Source: a bacterium
GTDB taxonomy: Bacteria; Vulcanimicrobiota; JABDET01
Assembly (NCBI GenBank): GCA_021800275.1
Contig: JAJYZB010000011.1
Span: forward strand, 17,641-81,640
DNA length: 64,000 nt
Direction: 5' to 3'
Program-made: the position numbers and the translations under genes
Part shown: piece after piece, positions 14,570-25,299 of the stretch
Layout: each line of letters opens with the position of its first letter
Numbering within the stretch: the stretch's first letter is position 1
Notes under the pieces: generated by a model
What the model was told of the DNA's origin: nothing
What the model saw: the letters and a program-made list of their open reading frames with translations, nothing else
Database searches by the model: none

Positions 14570-16666
14570 ATGCTATTTGTCATGAAAGAACGTTTTACAC
14601 TCGATAAAATCAGGAATATTGGGATTATTGCCCATATTGATGCGGGAAAAACAACAACCACTGAACGGATTTTGTTCTATGCGGGACGCATTCATCGCAT
14701 TGGGGAAGTGGATGAAGGGGCGGCCACCATGGACTGGATGGTTCAGGAACAGGAAAGAGGAATTACCATCACTTCTGCTGCCACTTTCTGCGTTTGGAAA
14801 GACAATCAAATTAATTTGATTGACACTCCTGGCCATGTTGATTTTACTGCTGAAGTCGAGCGTTCTCTTCGAATTTTAGATGGGTTGGTTGTTGTTTTCT
14901 CAGGAGTAGAAGGAGTGCAGCCTCAGTCAGAAACCGTATGGAGACAGGCTGATAAATATCAAGTGCCTAGAATCGCTTTTGTCAATAAGCTGGATCGATC
15001 AGGAGCCAATGCTTTGAATGTGATAGAAAGCATTAAGAAGCGGCTGGGTGTTCATCCCGTTATGGTTCAGCTTAACATTGGAATAGAAGAAAATTTTCAG
15101 GGAGTGGTCGATCTAATTCAAGAGCAGGCATATTATTTTGAAGAGCCTTATGGAACTCTTGTCATCAAGGAAATTCCTTCCTCTCTTAAAGATAAAGTGG
15201 GAGAAATGCGTCATCTGCTTTTAGAAACGATAGCAGAGAACGACGCCCACTTTTTAGATCTTTATTTAAGTGGAAATCCTCCAACCATCGGAGAGATAAA
15301 AGCCGCTCTGCGTCGATGCACCTTGAATTTTTCTCTGGTCCCTGTTTTCTTAGGAGCCTCTTTCAAAAATAAAGGAGTGCAGCCTGTTCTGGATGGAGTG
15401 GTGGATTACTTGCCAAGTCCGCTGGAGGTCCCTGCGATTAAGGGAATGGATCCTGAATCCTCTTCAGAAATTGTTCGAAAAGCGGATCGAAATGAGTCTT
15501 TCTGCGCTCTTGCTTTCAAAATTGTCAGTGATCCTTATGTTGGAAAATTAACTTATATTCGGGTTTATTCAGGAGTCTTGAAAAGTGGATCTTACGTTTA
15601 TAATTCCACAAAAGAAAAAAGAGAACGAATTGGGCGACTTCTCAGAATGCACGCTAACAGTAGAGAAGAAGTGGATGAAATAGAGGCTGGGGATTTAGGA
15701 GCAGTTGTTGGATTGAAAGAAACAAGCACAGGAGATACCTTGTGTAATGAGGACCATCCTATTCTTCTTGAGAGTATTTCTTTCCCTGAACCCGTTATTT
15801 CTGTAGCCATTGAGCCTAAAACGCGAGCGGATGAAGATAAATTGACGATGGGTTTGCAGAGACTTCAAGATGAGGATCCTACTTTTAAAAGAAAAGTGAA
15901 TGAAGAAACAGGACAAACCATTATTTCAGGAATGGGTGAGCTTCATTTAGAAATCATTGTTGACAGGCTGCTGAGAGAGTTTAATGTTCAAGCTAATGTT
16001 GGGAAACCCTTAGTCGCTTATAAAGAAACGATTCGCCGTAAAGCTTCAGGAGAAGGCAGATTTATTCGACAGACCGGCGGGCGTGGACAGTATGGACATG
16101 TAGTTCTTGAATTTGAACCGGTATCCTCTGGTGTTCCTTTCAAATTTCAAAATAAAATTGTGGGTGGAGTTGTTCCTAAAGAGTATATTCCTGCTGTAGA
16201 AAAAGGTGTGAAAGAAGCCCTTGAATCAGGCGTTTTAGGTGGTTATCCCGTGATTGATGTTGCCGCTGCTCTTGTAGATGGTTCCTATCATCCTGTGGAT
16301 TCCTCTGAAATCGCGTTTAAAATTGCGGCTTCGTTAGCGACGCAGCAAGCTCTTGAAAAAGCTGAGTCAATTTTAAAAGAGCCGATCATGAAAGTTGAAA
16401 CCATTACTCCTGAAGATTATCTTGGAGAATGCTTGGCAGATTTAAATTCAAGAAGAGGAAAAATAGAAGGAATGGAACCAGCGGCGGGGAATGTACAAAA
16501 AATCCGCGCTTTTGTTTCCCTGGGCGAAATGTTCGGATATGCCACTGTTTTACGATCTTTAACTCAGGGACGCGGTACTTACACAATGGAATTTTCTCAT
16601 TATGAGGAAGTGCCTAAACAATTGGCAGAAAATATCACACATCGCAGCAATATGGTAAAATCGTAA
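14570..16666 (+). CDS. fusA: Elongation factor G
   Basis: 698 residues, full-length translocase GTPase. The P-loop is [17 protein letters not shown]2 RGITIT, G3 DTPGHVDF and G4 NKLDRSGA are intact; domains II-V follow ([13 protein letters not shown], and the C-terminal [19 protein letters not shown]). It drives ribosomal translocation, and with RRF recycling unless the second EF-G at 50294 has taken over that step. ATG at 14570 or at 14582 could be the start; the second begins with the MKERF typical of EF-G. Confidence 0.97.
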   Translation: MLFVMKERFTLDKIRNIGIIAHIDAGKTTTTERILFYAGRIHRIGEVDEGAATMDWMVQEQERGITITSAATFCVWKDNQINLIDTPGHVDFTAEVERSLRILDGLVVVFSGVEGVQPQSETVWRQADKYQVPRIAFVNKLDRSGANALNVIESIKKRLGVHPVMVQLNIGIEENFQGVVDLIQEQAYYFEEPYGTLVIKEIPSSLKDKVGEMRHLLLETIAENDAHFLDLYLSGNPPTIGEIKAALRRCTLNFSLVPVFLGASFKNKGVQPVLDGVVDYLPSPLEVPAIKGMDPESSSEIVRKADRNESFCALAFKIVSDPYVGKLTYIRVYSGVLKSGSYVYNSTKEKRERIGRLLRMHANSREEVDEIEAGDLGAVVGLKETSTGDTLCNEDHPILLESISFPEPVISVAIEPKTRADEDKLTMGLQRLQDEDPTFKRKVNEETGQTIISGMGELHLEIIVDRLLREFNVQANVGKPLVAYKETIRRKASGEGRFIRQTGGRGQYGHVVLEFEPVSSGVPFKFQNKIVGGVVPKEYIPAVEKGVKEALESGVLGGYPVIDVAAALVDGSYHPVDSSEIAFKIAASLATQQALEKAESILKEPIMKVETITPEDYLGECLADLNSRRGKIEGMEPAAGNVQKIRAFVSLGEMFGYATVLRSLTQGRGTYTMEFSHYEEVPKQLAENITHRSNMVKS

Positions 16667-16684
16667 AGGAGAGTGAGATAAGAG

Positions 16685-17893
16685 ATGGCGAAGCAGAAAT
16701 TTGATCGGACGAAGCCTCATGTGAATGTGGGAACGATTGGGCATATTGATCATGGGAAGACGACGTTAACGGCAGCGATAACGAGTGTGTTAGCCAGTGG
16801 TGGGAAGACGAAGGCGCTGGCAGTGGATCAGATTGACAATGCGCCGGAGGAGAAGGAGCGAGGGATAACGATAGCGATCTATCATGCGGAGTATGAGACG
16901 GAGAAGCGTCATTATGCGCATGTGGACTGTCCTGGTCATGCGGATTATATTAAGAACATGATAACTGGGGCGGCGCAGATGGATGGAGCGATATTAGTGG
17001 TAGCTGCGACCGATGGTCCGATGCCTCAGACTCGGGAGCACATTTTGTTAGCGCGTCAGGTAGGGGTTCCGTACATTGTGGTATTTTTGAACAAAGCGGA
17101 CATGGTGGAGGACAAGGAGTTAGTGGAGTTAGTGGAGTTAGAGATACGGGATTTATTGAGCACGTATGAGTTTCCTGGGGACAAGACCCCGATTGTGGTA
17201 GGGAGTGCGTTGAAGGCGTTAGAGTGTGGGTGTGGGAAGCGGGAGTGTGAGTGGTGTGGGAAGATATGGCAGTTGATGGATGCGGTGGACAGTTATATAG
17301 TGACCCCTGAGCGTCCGATTGACAAGCCGTTTTTGATGCCTGTGGAGGATGTATTTACGATATCTGGTCGAGGGACAGTAGGGACGGGTCGAGTGGAGCG
17401 TGGGAAGGTGAAGGTAGGGGAGGAGATCGAGATAATTGGGTTAAAGTCGGATGTGAAGAAGAGTGTAGTGACGGGTGTGGAGATGTTTCGGAAGTTATTG
17501 GATGAGGGGATAGCAGGGGACAATGTAGGGGTGTTATTGAGGGGAGTGGAGCGGGACGAGTTAGAGCGGGGTCAGGTTTTAGCGAAGCCGGGTTCGATCA
17601 AGCCTCATACGAAGTTTAAGTGTGAGGTGTATATATTGAGCAAGGAGGAAGGGGGTCGTCACACTCCGTTTTTCAGTGGGTATCGTCCCCAGTTTTATTT
17701 TCGGACGACGGATGTGACCGGGGATGTGAAGCTGCCGGGTGGGGTAGAGATGGTGATGCCAGGAGACAATGTGACATTAGAGGTGGAGTTGATCACTCCG
17801 ATAGCGATTGAAGAAGGGTTAAGGTTTGCGATTCGAGAAGGTGGGAGGACGGTTGGAGCGGGAGTGGTAACAAAAGTTGGAGAAGGTGGATAA
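16685..17893 (+). CDS. tuf: Elongation factor Tu, four-cysteine insertion
   Basis: 402 residues. GTP-binding motifs [17 protein letters not shown] and NKADM and domains II/III are complete. After the G5 motif (SALKALE) it carries Cys181-x-Cys183-x4-Cys188-x2-Cys191, spaced like a zinc knuckle, where E. coli EF-Tu has a short non-cysteine loop. I recall similar insertions in some Clostridia. Codon use is strikingly different from the neighbours: almost all third positions that can be G are G (AAG, GAG, GTG, GCG, ACG, GGG), except in the final ~80 bp. Ribosome site GGAGAG precedes the ATG. Confidence 0.97.
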   Translation: MAKQKFDRTKPHVNVGTIGHIDHGKTTLTAAITSVLASGGKTKALAVDQIDNAPEEKERGITIAIYHAEYETEKRHYAHVDCPGHADYIKNMITGAAQMDGAILVVAATDGPMPQTREHILLARQVGVPYIVVFLNKADMVEDKELVELVELEIRDLLSTYEFPGDKTPIVVGSALKALECGCGKRECEWCGKIWQLMDAVDSYIVTPERPIDKPFLMPVEDVFTISGRGTVGTGRVERGKVKVGEEIEIIGLKSDVKKSVVTGVEMFRKLLDEGIAGDNVGVLLRGVERDELERGQVLAKPGSIKPHTKFKCEVYILSKEEGGRHTPFFSGYRPQFYFRTTDVTGDVKLPGGVEMVMPGDNVTLEVELITPIAIEEGLRFAIREGGRTVGAGVVTKVGEGG

Positions 17894-18057
17894 TGGCAAA
17901 GAAGGAACAGACGGCAATTATTAACATGGCGTGTGGTGAATGCAAGAGAAGGAACTATACAACCACAAAGAATCGTCAAAAGATGCAGGATCGCATGTCA
18001 TTAAATAAATACTGTCCCTGGTGCAGAAAGCACACAGAACATAAAGAGACAAAATGA
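17893..18057 (+). CDS. rpmG: Ribosomal protein L33
   Basis: 54 residues, beginning at the ATG that overlaps the tuf stop codon (TAATG). It has two CxxC pairs (CGEC and CPWC), so it is the zinc-binding C+ form of L33, with the family pattern [11 protein letters not shown]. It is a 50S component near the E site. It overlaps secE by 4 bp, so tuf-rpmG-secE are translationally linked. Confidence 0.95.
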   Translation: MAKKEQTAIINMACGECKRRNYTTTKNRQKMQDRMSLNKYCPWCRKHTEHKETK

Positions 18058-18368
18058 GAGGAATAGATACATTGGCGTCAAAACAGCAGATAACTCAACA
18101 GCCTCCTCCTCGCCCCCCTAAAAATCAGGGGGCAAAGGAAAAAACTAATTTATTTGCCACCATTGCTGGAGGCGGCAGAAAAGCATGGGAAGAAAGCCTG
18201 CGTTTTCTCCGCGGTGTAAGGTCAGAGTTTAACAAGGTAACCTGGCCCACAATGAAAGAGTTAAGAGCCCATTCTATGATTGTAATTTTCGCCACAGCTC
18301 TTGTCTCGGCTTATATGTGGGCAGTAGGTTTTGTTCTGCACTGGCTTTTTTCATTTCTCCACCATTGA
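18054..18368 (+). CDS. secE: Preprotein translocase subunit SecE
   Basis: 104 residues. A Pro/Gln-rich N-terminal extension precedes the conserved amphipathic segment ([16 protein letters not shown]) and a single C-terminal membrane helix ([19 protein letters not shown]). It stabilises SecY in the SecYEG channel of the inner membrane. It overlaps rpmG by ATGA and precedes nusG, the standard gene order. Confidence 0.95.
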   Translation: MRGIDTLASKQQITQQPPPRPPKNQGAKEKTNLFATIAGGGRKAWEESLRFLRGVRSEFNKVTWPTMKELRAHSMIVIFATALVSAYMWAVGFVLHWLFSFLHH

Positions 18369-18393
18369 TCAAGATAAAGGATAAAAAATAGAT

Positions 18394-19023
18394 ATGATTT
18401 TAGACAGTCAAAATGGAGAAACTCAAGATATCAAACTTGAAGAACCTGAATCTGCTTCAGAAGAGCTTCTGGAGGCTGAGGTAGAAGAAAAAAATCCTGA
18501 TAGAAAGTGGTATGTGATTCATACCCTTTCAGGACATGAACAAAAGGTTCGGAATAATTTGCTAAAAAGAATTGATACCATGAACATGAAAGATAAGATT
18601 TTCAATATTTTAGTTCCTACAGAGGAAGAGGTAGAGATTAAAGGGGGAAAAAAGCGAATTGTAAAACGGAAAATATTCCCCGGTTATGTTATGGTTGAAA
18701 TGATTGTGTCTGATGATTCCTGGTATGTGGTCAGGAATACTTCAGGAGTTACGGGTTTTGTTGGCTCAGGAACAAAACCAGAGCCTCTGCAGGATGAAGA
18801 GGCTCTGCAGTTGCTAAAACAATCATCTGGAGAGGCTCCTCCGCGGAGACGTTTGACTTTGAAGATAGGGGATAAAGTTAGAATTACCTCGGGTCCATTT
18901 GTAGAATTTTATGGTTCTATTCAAGAAGTGAATCCTGAAAAAGAAAAAATTAAAGTTTTAGTCAGTATTTTTGGACGTGAAACTCCAGTAGAACTGGACT
19001 ATGGTCAGGCGGAAAAATTATAA
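18394..19023 (+). CDS. nusG: Transcription factor NusG
   Basis: 209 residues. An acidic N-terminal extension of about 35 residues (rich in Glu) precedes the NGN domain ([19 protein letters not shown], then [24 protein letters not shown]). The C-terminal KOW domain (about 150-209) has [11 protein letters not shown]. It binds RNA polymerase and couples transcription with Rho or the ribosome. It sits 25 bp after secE. Confidence 0.96.
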   Translation: MILDSQNGETQDIKLEEPESASEELLEAEVEEKNPDRKWYVIHTLSGHEQKVRNNLLKRIDTMNMKDKIFNILVPTEEEVEIKGGKKRIVKRKIFPGYVMVEMIVSDDSWYVVRNTSGVTGFVGSGTKPEPLQDEEALQLLKQSSGEAPPRRRLTLKIGDKVRITSGPFVEFYGSIQEVNPEKEKIKVLVSIFGRETPVELDYGQAEKL

Positions 19024-19036
19024 AGGGGAACATATT

Positions 19037-19462
19037 ATGGCAAAAAAAATAAAAGCTGTGGTTAAATTGCAAATTCAGGCGGGGAAAGCTAATCCAGCGC
19101 CTCCCATTGGTCCTGCTTTAGGTCAGCATGGCGTTAATATTATGGAATTTTGCAAACAATATAATGATCGAACCTCTAAGCAGGCGGGAACGGTCATTCC
19201 TGCTGAGATTACTATTTTTGACGATCGAACTTTTTCTTTCATTACAAAAACTCCTCCTGCTTCTGTTTTACTGGTTAAAGCTGCGAATATAGAAAAAGGT
19301 TCTGGTGAGCCTAATAGAAAAAAGGTTGGAAAAGTTGCGCGTGCTAAAATTAAAGAAATTGCTCAAATTAAGATGTCGGATTTAAATGCTAATGACATTG
19401 AAGGAGCGATGAGAATTATTGAAGGAACAGCCAGAAATATGGGACTGGAAGTAGAGAATTAA
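19037..19462 (+). CDS. rplK: Ribosomal protein L11
   Basis: 141 residues, the standard length when started at the ATG at 19037 (ribosome site AAAGGGGAA); the frame is open back into nusG. It has the proline-rich N-terminal segment ([19 protein letters not shown]) and the C-terminal rRNA-binding domain ([23 protein letters not shown], given here in part). It forms the GTPase-associated centre base with 23S rRNA. Confidence 0.97.
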   Translation: MAKKIKAVVKLQIQAGKANPAPPIGPALGQHGVNIMEFCKQYNDRTSKQAGTVIPAEITIFDDRTFSFITKTPPASVLLVKAANIEKGSGEPNRKKVGKVARAKIKEIAQIKMSDLNANDIEGAMRIIEGTARNMGLEVEN

Positions 19463-19477
19463 AATTGGGAGGGCGCC

Positions 19478-20194
19478 ATGACAGTAATGGTAAGAGGCGG
19501 CAAAAGGTATAAAGCAGCAGCAGAAAAAGTGGATCCAGCGAAACTTTATGGTCCTGATGAAGCAGTTGGCCTGATCAAGGAAATGGCTAAAGCTAAATTT
19601 GATGAAACGATCGAACTCCATATTTTATTAGGTATTGATCCCAAGCGTTCAGATCAGAATGTGAGAGGTACTGTTGTGCTGCCTCATGGAACAGGAAAAA
19701 CTCCCAAGGTCATTGCTTTTGCTAAAGGGGATAAAGCAAAAGAGGCTGAACAGTCCGGCGCAGATGAAGTTGGAGCAGAAGAATTGATTCAAAAAGTAAA
19801 AACAGGCTGGAGTGATTTTGAAATCGCTGTAGCTACTCCTGACATGATGGGACAAATCGGCTCCCAGTTAGGCAAAATTTTAGGACCGAGAATGCCTAAT
19901 CCAAAGGCTGGGACTGTTGCCATGGAGATTGGGAAAGCGATTAAAGAATTGAAAAGCGGCAAGGTTCAATTTCGTATTGACAAGCAGGGAATTGTGCATG
20001 TGCCTATTGGAAGGGCTTCTTTTGATAAAGATAAACTTTTGAAAAATTTTACCACATTAATAGAAGCTCTGCTTAGAGCCAGACCTCCTGCTGCTAAAGG
20101 ACAGTTTTTAAAGACTGTTACTCTTACCAGCACAATGGGGCCTGGAATTAAACTGGATGGAGCTCGACTCGCTGCTAGCACCTCTGAAAAATAA
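19478..20194 (+). CDS. rplA: Ribosomal protein L1
   Basis: 238 residues with the L1 signatures [15 protein letters not shown] and [17 protein letters not shown]. It forms the L1 stalk and in many bacteria represses translation of its own rplK-rplA operon. A GGGAGGG ribosome site lies 15 bp after rplK. Unlike in most bacteria, rplJ-rplL-rpoBC do not follow. Confidence 0.97.
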   Translation: MTVMVRGGKRYKAAAEKVDPAKLYGPDEAVGLIKEMAKAKFDETIELHILLGIDPKRSDQNVRGTVVLPHGTGKTPKVIAFAKGDKAKEAEQSGADEVGAEELIQKVKTGWSDFEIAVATPDMMGQIGSQLGKILGPRMPNPKAGTVAMEIGKAIKELKSGKVQFRIDKQGIVHVPIGRASFDKDKLLKNFTTLIEALLRARPPAAKGQFLKTVTLTSTMGPGIKLDGARLAASTSEK

Positions 20195-20199
20195 CGACT

Positions 20200-20460
20200 A
20201 TGGGGATTCGTATTCAAAAAGATCGAATCTCAGTTATTGTGATGACGGAGCAGTATCGTATTGAAGGAGAGATCCACGTGGTCGCCGGCGGCAGAGTCAT
20301 TGATGAGATCAATAAGGAAAAAGACTTTATTCCATTGACCAATGTTACCGTTTATGATGCTGAATCAGGCGCTTCTATTGACACTGTTGAGTTCATTGCG
20401 ATACAAAAACGAGCTGTGGTTTTTGTCGCGCCAACAAGCTCTACAGGCGCAGAGTTTTGA
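20200..20460 (+). CDS. DUF6812-like small protein
   Basis: 86 residues, 5 bp after rplA. The sequence is a compact set of beta strands: KDRISVIVMTEQYRIEGEI, a central RVIDEINKEKDFIPLTNVTVYD, then EFIAIQKRAVVFVAP. I associate this pattern with the uncharacterised DUF6812 family; it may form a small OB/SH3-like or Sm-like barrel. No signal peptide. Its place at the end of the ribosomal operon hints at co-expression, not at a proven role in translation. Confidence 0.7.
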   Translation: MGIRIQKDRISVIVMTEQYRIEGEIHVVAGGRVIDEINKEKDFIPLTNVTVYDAESGASIDTVEFIAIQKRAVVFVAPTSSTGAEF

Positions 20461-20463
20461 AAT

Positions 20464-21144
20464 ATGATTGTTCGATGGTTTGGACATTCTTGTTTTTTGT
20501 TTTATTCGAAGAAAGGAAGTCGAATTTTAACCGATCCCTATGCTGAAACAATTTCCTACCCGTTCCCACCTTTAACTTGTGATATCGTTGTCGTCTCTCA
20601 TGAGCATCAAGATCATAATGCTGTCTGGAGAGTGATGGGAACTCCCTTTATTGTGAAGAGAACGAGTTCGGGATTGTGTGAGTTTGAAATTCCATTAGAA
20701 TTGACAGGAGAAATTTTTATTTTTAAAGGGTTGCCATCCTATCATGACGAAGCTCTGGGAAGGAAAAGAGGTCCTAATACCATTTTTTTGTGGCAAATAG
20801 ACGGATATTCAATTTGCCATCTCGGAGATTTAGGACATCCTCTGAATGAAGAACAGGTTAAAGCAGTCGGCAAAGTTGATATTCTGCTGCTGCCTGTTGG
20901 AGGTAGCAATCAGGTGCTTGATTCGAAAGAAGCTACACTTGTCGTGCATTCTCTCCAGCCTTCTTTTATTTTTCCAATGCACTACAGAACTGCTTCTGCT
21001 GGTATGGATTTAGATTCTGTGGAGGATTTTCTGAGATTGATGACTCAGGTAGAGAAATTAAATGGCAACCAATTAGAAATTAAGTCTCTTCCGAGACACA
21101 GCACAGTTGTTGTATTTGATTATTCTGGGATAAAGACAGTGTAA
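20464..21144 (+). CDS. MBL-fold metal-dependent hydrolase
   Basis: 226 residues of the metallo-beta-lactamase superfamily, nearest to the UPF0173/UlaG-like group. Motif 1 is SHEHQDHN (metal-binding HxHxDH-type), followed by histidines in [15 protein letters not shown] and a C-terminal PMHYRT. Cytosolic; the substrate is unknown. It lies 3 bp after the DUF6812-like gene and its stop overlaps the pyrG start (TAATG), so all three are likely one transcription unit. Confidence 0.88.
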   Translation: MIVRWFGHSCFLFYSKKGSRILTDPYAETISYPFPPLTCDIVVVSHEHQDHNAVWRVMGTPFIVKRTSSGLCEFEIPLELTGEIFIFKGLPSYHDEALGRKRGPNTIFLWQIDGYSICHLGDLGHPLNEEQVKAVGKVDILLLPVGGSNQVLDSKEATLVVHSLQPSFIFPMHYRTASAGMDLDSVEDFLRLMTQVEKLNGNQLEIKSLPRHSTVVVFDYSGIKTV

Positions 21145-22790
21145 TGGGATCGAAATTTATTTTTGTTACAGGGGGAGTTGTCAGTTCTATTGGGAAGGGA
21201 ATTACTTCTGCTTCTTTAGGAAGGCTGTTGAAGAGCCGTAATTTAAGAATTACGATTCAGAAATTCGATCCTTATATCAACGTCGATGCAGGAACCATGA
21301 ATCCTTATCAACATGGTGAAGTTTTTGTTACAGAAGATGGTGCAGAAACAGATCTGGATTTGGGACATTATGAGCGTTTTATTGATGAGAATCTCCATCA
21401 GGACAATAACGTCACAACGGGAAAGATTTATGGAGCGGTTATCGCCAAAGAGAGAAAAGGTGAGTATTTGGGAGATACGGTAAAAGTGATTCCTCATGTT
21501 ACTAATCAAATTAAAGAAGAGGTGCTGAAAGCGGCTCGAAACAGTCAATGTGATGTTCTCATTGTAGAAGTTGGTGGAACTGTTGGTGATATTGAGGGAC
21601 AGCCGTTTTTAGAAGCCATTCGACAGTTGAAAAATGATCTGGGAGAAGGAAACGTTTTGTATGTTCATGTGACTCTTGTTCCTCATATTGGCGCAGCCGG
21701 TGAATTAAAAACAAAACCTACGCAGCACAGTGTGAAAGAGTTGAGATCCATGGGGATACAGCCTGACATCATCGTTTGTCGGACAGAAAAAACTTTAACC
21801 CAGGATGTTTTAGAAAAAATAGCTCTTTACTGCGATGTCAAAAAAGAAGCGATTATTCAGAGTGTGGATGCCCACAGTATTTATGAAGTTCCCCTTCTGC
21901 TCGAAAAACAGAATTTAAGCGATTTAGTCATGAAAAAACTTCAACTCGAATCTTCTCCTCCTTTTCTAACTGAATGGGAAGAGATGGTCCAGCGGATCCA
22001 GCGCCCGGATCACAGCGTTACGATCGCTCTTGTTGGAAAATATGTGCAGCTGAAAGATGCTTATATCAGTATTTCAGAAGCATTGACTCATGGGGGAATT
22101 TCAAATAGAGCGCAGGTAGAAATTATAAAAATTGATGCAGAGACTCTTCAGGTTGAAACCTGTGAAAAATACTTAAAAGAGGTAGATGGAATTCTTGTTC
22201 CTGGCGGATTTGGAGGGAGAGGGTTAGAAGGGAAGGTTCTGGCTATCCAATATGCCCGCAGTCATCGAGTTCCCTATTTTGGCATTTGTTATGGAATGCA
22301 GTGCGCGACTGTTGAGTTTGCGAGAAATGTGGCAGGTTGGAAAAATGCTAACAGCACAGAAGCGGATCTGGATACTCCGTATCCTGTTATAAGTATGTTA
22401 GCAGAGCAGCATAAACTTGAATCTAAAGGGGGAACCATGAGGTTAGGCGCTTATGCCTGCCGATTGAAAAAAGATTCAAAAGCATACCAAGCTTATGGAG
22501 AGGAATTGATCTACGAACGACACCGCCACAGATACGAATTTAACAATTTGTATCTTGAAGAGTTGACTAAAAAAGGTCTTATTCCAACAGGGATCAATCC
22601 GGAGAGAAATCTGGTTGAAATTGTTGAGATTGCAGATCATCCCTGGTTTGTGGCAGTCCAATTTCATCCTGAATTTAAATCCAGACCTAATCGTGCGCAC
22701 CCTCTGTATCGAGATTTTATTCGAGCTGCGATTGATTATCATGAACAGAAAAAATCGAGGGAAAAAGAGGGAATACTATTTCATTCTTAG
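21144..22790 (+). CDS. pyrG: CTP synthase
   Basis: 548 residues, usual length. The synthetase domain begins [17 protein letters not shown], with [21 protein letters not shown]. The glutamine amidotransferase domain shows the catalytic Cys in YFGICYGMQ and the His-Glu pair in [11 protein letters not shown]. It converts UTP to CTP with ATP and glutamine. The 3' end overlaps the convergent kdpD-like gene by 15 bp, so no separate terminator is possible there. Confidence 0.97.
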   Translation: MGSKFIFVTGGVVSSIGKGITSASLGRLLKSRNLRITIQKFDPYINVDAGTMNPYQHGEVFVTEDGAETDLDLGHYERFIDENLHQDNNVTTGKIYGAVIAKERKGEYLGDTVKVIPHVTNQIKEEVLKAARNSQCDVLIVEVGGTVGDIEGQPFLEAIRQLKNDLGEGNVLYVHVTLVPHIGAAGELKTKPTQHSVKELRSMGIQPDIIVCRTEKTLTQDVLEKIALYCDVKKEAIIQSVDAHSIYEVPLLLEKQNLSDLVMKKLQLESSPPFLTEWEEMVQRIQRPDHSVTIALVGKYVQLKDAYISISEALTHGGISNRAQVEIIKIDAETLQVETCEKYLKEVDGILVPGGFGGRGLEGKVLAIQYARSHRVPYFGICYGMQCATVEFARNVAGWKNANSTEADLDTPYPVISMLAEQHKLESKGGTMRLGAYACRLKKDSKAYQAYGEELIYERHRHRYEFNNLYLEELTKKGLIPTGINPERNLVEIVEIADHPWFVAVQFHPEFKSRPNRAHPLYRDFIRAAIDYHEQKKSREKEGILFHS

Positions 22791-24716
22791 GATTCTAGCG
22801 ACAGAAACTGCCACAATATTCGCGAAAGATTCCAGGAGATGCATCTGATCTGAACCTAGTTTCATTTGTGTTTTAGGGGGTTGAACTCCAAGGACTCCAA
22901 CAGTGGAAACTTTCGTTTTTAAGGGAAAATAAATTAAACTGGAAGAAGATAAGGTGTCAGTTCCTTTTCCCGCTATTTTCCCATAGTGAAAAGTCCAGTC
23001 AGCTACCCCTGAGCTCGATTCTTTTAAGGTTCCCAATCCAGGGGTTTGGAAATTGACCTGGAGTCTTCCAATGCTGTCAGGAAGAAGAAATTGAACTTCA
23101 CAGTCAAAGGCTTGTTTTAATAAATCCCCTGCGATTTTAAAAAGATCGGATACTGCATCAATTTCCAGAAGTTTTCTGCTTAATTCATAGAGAATTGAAA
23201 CAAAGCGCTCGGACTGTTTTGCGCTTTCCCCTTTCCATCTCAATTGTTCTGTTAAAAACTGACAGGAAGCTGCAGCCAGCAAAAAAAGTATTAAACTAAA
23301 AGGAGGCGGGTGGAACAAAAATCCAAAAGCTAAAATAGCTAATATCATGGAACTAAATCCTGCCTGCCATCCCCAGAAACCCACACTGGCAATCACAGGA
23401 AGAAAAAATAGCATGAGAATGTCAGGAAGTTTCAACCAATCTCGGGCGCTCCAGCAGATTCCCGCTGTCAGAAGAGATAATGTCCCTCCTTTTAAGAGAG
23501 ATTTCCAGTCAGGTCTCCCTTCTTTTTTTGTTTTTGTTTTTTCGTCATCTTTTATTTTTTCCGCAGAATCTGTTACGACCAGGACATGGATCGAACCACT
23601 TTCGCGGACCAGAGTGTTTACAAGAGCTCCTTGAAATAATCTCCTCCAGTTCCATTTTGCTCTCCAGCCGATTAAGATAAGGGAGATGTTTTGTCTGCGA
23701 GCAAATTGTAGAATTTCTTGGGCAAGGCTTTGTCCTGTTAGAGACGTGACTTTTCCTCCCATCTCTTCGGCTAATTTTAGATTGCGCGTCAAACTTTGCT
23801 CTGCTTGTGATGAAAGCGCTGCCTGAAGAGGGGATTGAACGTGTACAGCGTACCATTCTGCATCCATGGTTGAAGCTAATTGTTTAGCCAGTCGAATGGT
23901 TCGTTCAGATAATTCGGTTGTCCCGACACAAACCAGAATTCTAGAAGCTGCTGGAGTTGGTCCTTCAATGGCATGCTGCTCCATATACCACCGCACGTTC
24001 TTATCTACTCTCTGGGCAGTGTACCGCAGAGCCATCTCTCTGAGAGCTAACAGGTTTCCTTCTTTGAAAAACTGTTCAGAAGCTTGTTTCGCTTTTTCAG
24101 GGATATAAATTTTTCCTTCTTTTAATCTCTGGAGAAGCTCTTGAGGGGATAAATCCACAAGTTCTATCCCATTCAGTTGATCAGCCATTTCTAAAATTCG
24201 ATCAGGAATTGTTTCTTTCATTCGAATTCCTGTGATTTGAGCGACTTGATCATTCAGGCTTTCGATATGTTGAATGTTTAATGTGGTATAAACATTCAAC
24301 CCTGCATTTAAAAGTTCTTCAACATCTTGATATCTTTTAACGTGTCTTGAACCAGGGGCATTGGTGTGCGCCAGTTCATCCACAAGCACCAGTTTTGGGC
24401 GTCGGGCAAGGACAGCATCCAGATCCATCTCTTCCAATAAAATATCTCCATACTCGATTTTTTTTCTAGGAATCACTTCTAGTCCTTGGACAAGCGCTTC
24501 TGTTTCCTGTCTTTGATGGGTTTCCACATATCCAATTATGACATCTAATCCTGACTCTTTTAGGATGCTAGCCTGAGTCAGCATACGGTACGTTTTGCCT
24601 ACTCCGGCATTTGCCCCAAGGAAAACTTTAAGTCCATTTTTGAGTTGTGAAGTAGTCTTTTCTTCTGCCTTGATTCGTTTTAGTAACGTTTCTGGATCAG
24701 GACGCAAGTCATCCAT
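22776..24716 (-). CDS. kdpD: KdpD sensory half, kinase domain missing
   Basis: 646 residues instead of about 900. The KdpD N-terminal domain has Walker A ([14 protein letters not shown]) and Walker [12 protein letters not shown] motifs, a universal-stress domain (about 245-370), four membrane segments (about 400-490) and a GAF-like domain that ends at the stop codon ([15 protein letters not shown]). HisKA and HATPase domains are absent and there is a clean stop, not a frameshift. The missing kinase half occurs with kdpE at 38112-40132. Its start overlaps the end of kdpC by 8 bp. It probably senses K+ limitation and acts on the separate kinase. Confidence 0.9.
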   Translation of the reverse strand: MDDLRPDPETLLKRIKAEEKTTSQLKNGLKVFLGANAGVGKTYRMLTQASILKESGLDVIIGYVETHQRQETEALVQGLEVIPRKKIEYGDILLEEMDLDAVLARRPKLVLVDELAHTNAPGSRHVKRYQDVEELLNAGLNVYTTLNIQHIESLNDQVAQITGIRMKETIPDRILEMADQLNGIELVDLSPQELLQRLKEGKIYIPEKAKQASEQFFKEGNLLALREMALRYTAQRVDKNVRWYMEQHAIEGPTPAASRILVCVGTTELSERTIRLAKQLASTMDAEWYAVHVQSPLQAALSSQAEQSLTRNLKLAEEMGGKVTSLTGQSLAQEILQFARRQNISLILIGWRAKWNWRRLFQGALVNTLVRESGSIHVLVVTDSAEKIKDDEKTKTKKEGRPDWKSLLKGGTLSLLTAGICWSARDWLKLPDILMLFFLPVIASVGFWGWQAGFSSMILAILAFGFLFHPPPFSLILFLLAAASCQFLTEQLRWKGESAKQSERFVSILYELSRKLLEIDAVSDLFKIAGDLLKQAFDCEVQFLLPDSIGRLQVNFQTPGLGTLKESSSGVADWTFHYGKIAGKGTDTLSSSSLIYFPLKTKVSTVGVLGVQPPKTQMKLGSDQMHLLESFANIVAVSVARILRMK

Positions 24717-25287
24717 GAGAACAGTGAGAATGAATCTTCCTTAAATCCAGGTTCAGTTTCAGCACATTTACCCTTGTAATTCCCCATCCTAGAAAAGAGT
24801 GGATTGTATTTCTCTTGATCAGAGCTTTCAGGGAAGAAGGGGGGATGCATCTAATTTTTGCGATCCTGGAAATTTGCAGCAGGGCTGATTGGACTGTAAT
24901 ATCCGGATCCAGGCCGCTGGCAGATCCAAGGACTAGATCAGCGGGAACAGGCGAATCTGAGGGGAGTTTATTGAAGGCTCGAAGTTTTTGAACTCTATTT
25001 TTTACTTCTGTGATCAGTTGCTGACTGGTTGGACCGAGATTGCTGGCTCCTGAATCAGCTGCATTGTAAGAGATAGAGGAAGGTCGGCTGTTAAAATACT
25101 TTGCGCTTGTGAAGCTCTGTCCGATAAGATGTGAACCAACTACTTCTCTATTCTGCATGACAAGACTTCCATCAGCCTGATGAGGAAATAAAACTTGAGC
25201 CGCGCCGGTCAAAATCATTGGATAGAGTAATCCTGTTAACACAGTCATGACCACGAAAACCATTATAGATTGTTTTAGCTCTTTCAT
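24709..25287 (-). CDS. kdpC: Potassium ATPase subunit KdpC
   Basis: 192 residues, normal size. A single N-terminal membrane helix (MVFVVMTVLTGLLYPMILTG) is followed by the periplasmic domain with GQSFTSAKYFNSRPSS and the DLVLGSASGLDPDIT signature. It assists ATP and K+ binding in the KdpFABC complex. It lies 12 bp after kdpB. The last ~20 residues ([15 protein letters not shown]) look like non-conserved extension. Confidence 0.95.
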   Translation of the reverse strand: MKELKQSIMVFVVMTVLTGLLYPMILTGAAQVLFPHQADGSLVMQNREVVGSHLIGQSFTSAKYFNSRPSSISYNAADSGASNLGPTSQQLITEVKNRVQKLRAFNKLPSDSPVPADLVLGSASGLDPDITVQSALLQISRIAKIRCIPPSSLKALIKRNTIHSFLGWGITRVNVLKLNLDLRKIHSHCSHG

Positions 25288-25299
25288 TCTTCAACTCCT

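Noticed and set aside
22776..24716. Frameshift explaining the missing KdpD kinase domain
   Set aside because: No kinase-like sequence follows in any frame; the DNA beyond the stop is the 3' end of the convergent pyrG, so the gene is truly short.
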